Made by a program: the position numbers and the translations under genes. The notes beneath the pieces are model-generated. The model saw nothing but the letters and a program-made list of their open reading frames with translations. It was not told the origin of the DNA and did not search any database. A stretch of 64,000 nt of DNA, from contig NMRB01000031.1 of the NCBI GenBank assembly GCA_002633025.1, positions 240,228 to 304,227 of the forward strand, in the 5' to 3' direction. This document shows, piece after piece, positions 60,084 to 64,000 of this stretch. Source of the DNA: Notospermus geniculatus (taxonomy: Eukaryota; Nemertea; Pilidiophora; Heteronemertea; Lineidae). Every line of letters starts with the position of its first letter. Positions within the stretch are counted from its first letter, which is position 1.

Positions 60084-60944
60084 CTGAAAAGAGAAAAAAG
60101 AGACAGAAATTATCAACACTACCACAATTTCATGTTGATTTGAAATTGCCCACTTATACATGTATAGCATGTAGGCCTACAGGGAAAAAATGAACAAAGG
60201 GATTTTGTAGAAGTAAAGAAACTCTTAGTCTTAGCTATTACGATAATCAATGCAGCAGCATAGCCAAGATCCCAGCGATTTCCACTGCCATGAATCCTAC
60301 AATACATGTCATAATAGACTTGATTTGAAACATTCAAGCACTGAACCCCAACAAAACAACTAAAGCCACCTGGTGTTTTTTCTGCATACTAGACAGGAGA
60401 ACTTCATAGACAAATGTAGAAATGTAATGGCATACTTTTATGTACCCGGTATCTACTTTTTTCATTTTGATGATTCAGTGCAGTACCATGGTCTACCCAG
60501 TCTGAAATCTATGACACAATCTATGCAACTGCAGAGAACACCAGCCAAGTAGTGACCAGCCTCAGCACAGGCATGCCATTCCGAGATGTGTCAAATTATA
60601 GGTCATAATATTAGGCCCATATGTAAACAGTCAAATGAAAAATTGTAAATATTCTAATAGAAATGCCGAAGGAAAAATACTTGGCAATGATAGTACAAGT
60701 AAGTTGGTCATGTATGGCACCTATTGCACGGTCTGGTGGGTCGTATAGGCCTACAGTGTAAATAAAATGTAGGTGTTGTAAGCAAGTGCCAACTCCACCA
60801 ATAGAACTCAGTAATTAGCCTAGGCCACTATAGACTTGCTTGTTAAAAGGCTCACAATGAACAGGCATGAGCATGGCGTGGGTTATTTTCCAGCAAGGGA
60901 GGGCAAAATGTAGAACAGAATAAGACAGCATGTCAATAGGAGCT

Positions 60945-61090
60945 GTCAGTGAGTTGACCAATAGGTGTCACTATGGCCTAATTCAATGCATATCGTGGAC
61001 CCATTCATTCTTGATTGAGCACCAATCACGTGGGTTTTTGGTCCAGTAGAACATTGCTGCCATCTTTTAGCAATACGCGCAGCTGACTGC
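60945..61090. repeat. Dispersed repeat, copy 1 of 3
   Basis: gagctgtcagtgagttgacc, aataggtgtcactatggc and tgctgccatctttt... recur at 62118-62290 and 63638-63790. Divergence from the other two is higher than between them, so it is an independent, older copy. Confidence 0.8.
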
Positions 61091-61929
61091 TCACAGCACA
61101 GACATTGATACTGACTGCATGCTGAAGATGTGAATTTCGCAAAGGTGGAAAAGTGTCAAGTCGCTTCCCCTTGCCCGAATTTACATAATGGGCCAGTTAT
61201 CACTCAGTTGTTGTTCAGTGTACATGTAAATGGAAAAGTCACAATTTGTCTGAACATTGGTGTCGACAGATGAATCAAAATGAAACCCGATCTGTTGCAC
61301 TTGCAGTGTAAGTAATTACCTATACCAACACCACCACCCTACAAATGTAGCACTCTACGACTCGACTCACACCCACTGAAATAGACAAAATTGACGTGGT
61401 TTCCATTAATTTCAACAATAACCACCATCCAAAAGAACCAAATCATTCTTTCAGCATTACTGATTAAACTTTGATAGACTTCTACCATCCCTAGGCAACT
61501 ACAGGCTGATTAGCCATATTCAACCACTGGAACAGGACCCGGAGGAGAACAAGAGAATAATGCTTGGCACGCTCAATTTACGATTACGCTTTTTTTACAG
61601 CAGCAACGAAGCGGGACATGGTGGATGGATGCAGTTGAAATGAACAGAGGCAGGGAAGGATGCCATTCATTGATTTTACAGGAAATATAAAGGCCCGGAT
61701 GACGTACTGTCGTACTACATTCACAGCACCCCCACAGCTAGACATGTTAGATGTCATTATCAAGTCATGCATGACAGGAAGACAACATCCTGCATCCAAC
61801 AGTTGTTTTTTATCATTGTACTTCGTACATCCTTCATGTCCTTCCTCTTTCATGTCTGTTGACAACCACAGAATGAGTGTCTTACAGCGGAAAACTGCGT
61901 AATTTGAACTCATGCCAGGGACACATAAA

Positions 61930-62484
61930 GACAGCAGTTCTTTGCCGGCTGTCGACGGAACCTTATTATTAAGTTTGGGGGATATGAGTGTCAGGGGAAT
62001 GCTACAGCCCCCGCCAAAAGCTCAGGATCATGGTACAATGTACATGTAATACATGTACATGTATGTATAGAACCACAGTATGGCCAAGGCAGAAGTAGCA
62101 CAAAGATCCAGTCCAATAGAGCTGTCAGTGAGTTGACCAATAGGTGTCACTATGGCATATACAAGTAGTGGACCCATTCTTCATTCTTGATCGAGCACCA
62201 ATCAATCACATGGATTTTCCTGTGTATTGGTCTGCTGTGCTAGAACTTTGCTGCCATCTTTTGGCAATATGCCACTGACTTCTCCTATTGTGGTCAATTT
62301 GTCTGAATTTTTCCAGACGAGGATGTCAACATGTATTTGACGATGGACTTTTTACGCACAGAAATGGCTGACTCTCGTAATATATCCGTGTGCCGCTGTG
62401 ATATCAGTGATATCGACACTTTGGTCCACATTTTTCAGCTGCTGTGATAAAGTCGAGTTCACACGTTCAGAAAAGCACCACAGC
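61930..62484. repeat. Segment duplicated across the 318-N gap, copy 1
   Basis: Starts gacagcagttctttgccggc and ends cagaaaagcaccacag. It is nearly identical to 63457-64000, which begins with the same bases immediately after the N run. Haplotype duplication at a gap is the simplest reading. Confidence 0.88.
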
Positions 62485-63138
62485 ACTTTCACAATTCTTC
62501 ATACATGTATTCAAGGAACAAGACCAACGCATGGTTAGGCCTATTCTCAATGAAAAATAAGCAAGACATGTTGATTAACTTCAAGACATCTTTCAACACA
62601 AAGGATAGGCCAGGTAGAGGAAATGAAATACTACTCCATCATTGGTCTCCTAGCTAGCACCTGAACCATGGACAAAGAAAAAGAAACCCATGAACATCAA
62701 ATTACTTCAGCATCAGGAATGTTCAACAAGATGGCTGATGATCTGTAGGTGCCCTGTTCAGACAGACATACATTTAAAACCCAGAGCTGGCTTACATGTA
62801 GTTCCATTTCGGTCTGACAGATCGGATGACCCCAGAAATTTGAGTTCCAACAGTTGCACTTTTTGTATGTTAGTACATGTACTTTCCTAATGACAAAATG
62901 ACAGATCAATATAGCCCGCAGTTCCTCGGCACAGTCTCATTCTTAGATCTGAACTAAGTAATCACCATTTACTCCATCATGAACAATCGTTCACCAATAA
63001 TCTCAATGTTTTCTTTACAATCCAATCAAAATGGATACCGATCAATCTTAACCAATAATATAGCCCACCTCATGGTTTTAGAAACTGCAGGGCGAGAAAC
63101 AAGCAAGTAAAGCATGATCGGGGACTTAGAAAGTCATT

Positions 63139-63456
63139 NNNNNNNNNNNNNNNNNNNNNNNNNNNNNNNNNNNNNNNNNNNNNNNNNNNNNNNNNNNNNN
63201 NNNNNNNNNNNNNNNNNNNNNNNNNNNNNNNNNNNNNNNNNNNNNNNNNNNNNNNNNNNNNNNNNNNNNNNNNNNNNNNNNNNNNNNNNNNNNNNNNNNN
63301 NNNNNNNNNNNNNNNNNNNNNNNNNNNNNNNNNNNNNNNNNNNNNNNNNNNNNNNNNNNNNNNNNNNNNNNNNNNNNNNNNNNNNNNNNNNNNNNNNNNN
63401 NNNNNNNNNNNNNNNNNNNNNNNNNNNNNNNNNNNNNNNNNNNNNNNNNNNNNNNN
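63139..63456. other. Assembly gap (318 N)
   Basis: A run of N directly followed by the second copy of the segment at 61930. Confidence 0.99.
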
Positions 63457-64000
63457 GACAGCAGTTCTTTGCCGGCTGTCGACGGAACCTTATTATTAAG
63501 TTTGGGGGATATGAGTGTCAGGGGAATGCTACAGCCCCCGCCAAAAGCTCATGATCATGGTACATGTAATACATGTACATGTATGTATAGAACCACAGTA
63601 TGGCCAAGGCAGAAGTAGCACAAAGATCCAGTCCATTAGAGCTGTCAGTGAGTTGACCAATAGGTGTCACTATGGCATATACAAGTAGTGGACCCATTCT
63701 TCGTTCTTGATCGAGCACCAATCAATCACATGGATTTTCCTGTGTATTGGTCTGCTAGAACTTTGCTGCCATCTTTTGGCAATACGCCGCTGACTTCTCC
63801 TATTGTGGTCAATTTGTCTGAATTTTTCCAGAAGAGGATGTCAACATGTACTTGACGATGGACTTTTTACGCACAGAAAGGGCTGACTCTCGTAATATAT
63901 CCGTGTGCCTGTGATACCAGTGATATCGACACTTCGGTCCACATTTTTCAGCTGCTGCGAAAAAGTCGAGTTCACACTTTCAGAAAAGCACCACAGACCT
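63457..64000. repeat. Segment duplicated across the 318-N gap, copy 2
   Basis: Same sequence as 61930-62484 with SNPs and small indels (for example lacking one tgtgc before tagaactttgctgcc). Continues past the window end. Confidence 0.88.

Overview
The window is eukaryotic nuclear DNA. It is AT-rich, has GT-AG introns, and is dense in short inverted-repeat transposons, tRNA-derived SINEs and minisatellites. The two genes and the repeat style suggest a highly polymorphic marine invertebrate; an invertebrate deuterostome is my guess, but the species cannot be fixed from the sequence. There are five N tracts: single Ns at 965, 3892 and 36480, and runs at 47286-47362 and 63139-63456. Three of them sit at the junction of two near-identical copies of flanking sequence, the usual mark of two haplotypes placed end to end.

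Two protein-coding genes are well supported, and they converge on each other. On the + strand, 8746-16031 carries eleven exons of an F-spondin-like secreted matrix protein: the end of a reeler domain, the spondin (FS) domain, two thrombospondin type 1 repeats (TSRs), a Kunitz inhibitor domain, two more TSRs and a short tail. Its 5' end (signal peptide and most of the reeler domain) was not found and probably lies upstream. On the - strand, 45538-25097 carries a complete Tubby-family gene (TUB/TULP3-like) with eleven coding exons. Every splice phase agrees and the sum is 1674 nt, or 557 residues. It has the N-terminal IFT-A-binding helix, a basic NLS-like stretch and the full tubby domain. A further exon at 60083-60014 (-) has good splice sites and no ATG, and may be 5' UTR of the same gene.

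Layout: 1-5000 holds two local duplications and one short tandem pair. 5000-8745 has nothing firmly recognisable. 8746-16031 is the spondin gene. 16032-25096 is the space between the two 3' ends, with 3' UTR, minisatellites and nested MITEs. 25097-45548 is the TUB gene, whose introns hold many MITEs and three minisatellites. 45549-64000 is either the long 5' intron or flank of TUB, with more MITEs, SINEs, a probable retrotransposon remnant and a repeat-rich, gapped end.

The proteins have unrelated jobs: F-spondin in extracellular matrix and axon guidance, Tubby in phosphoinositide-dependent ciliary GPCR trafficking. No operon-like or prokaryotic system is present. The most informative non-coding content is the set of MITEs with target-site duplications, two of which have a paralogous empty site inside the same window.
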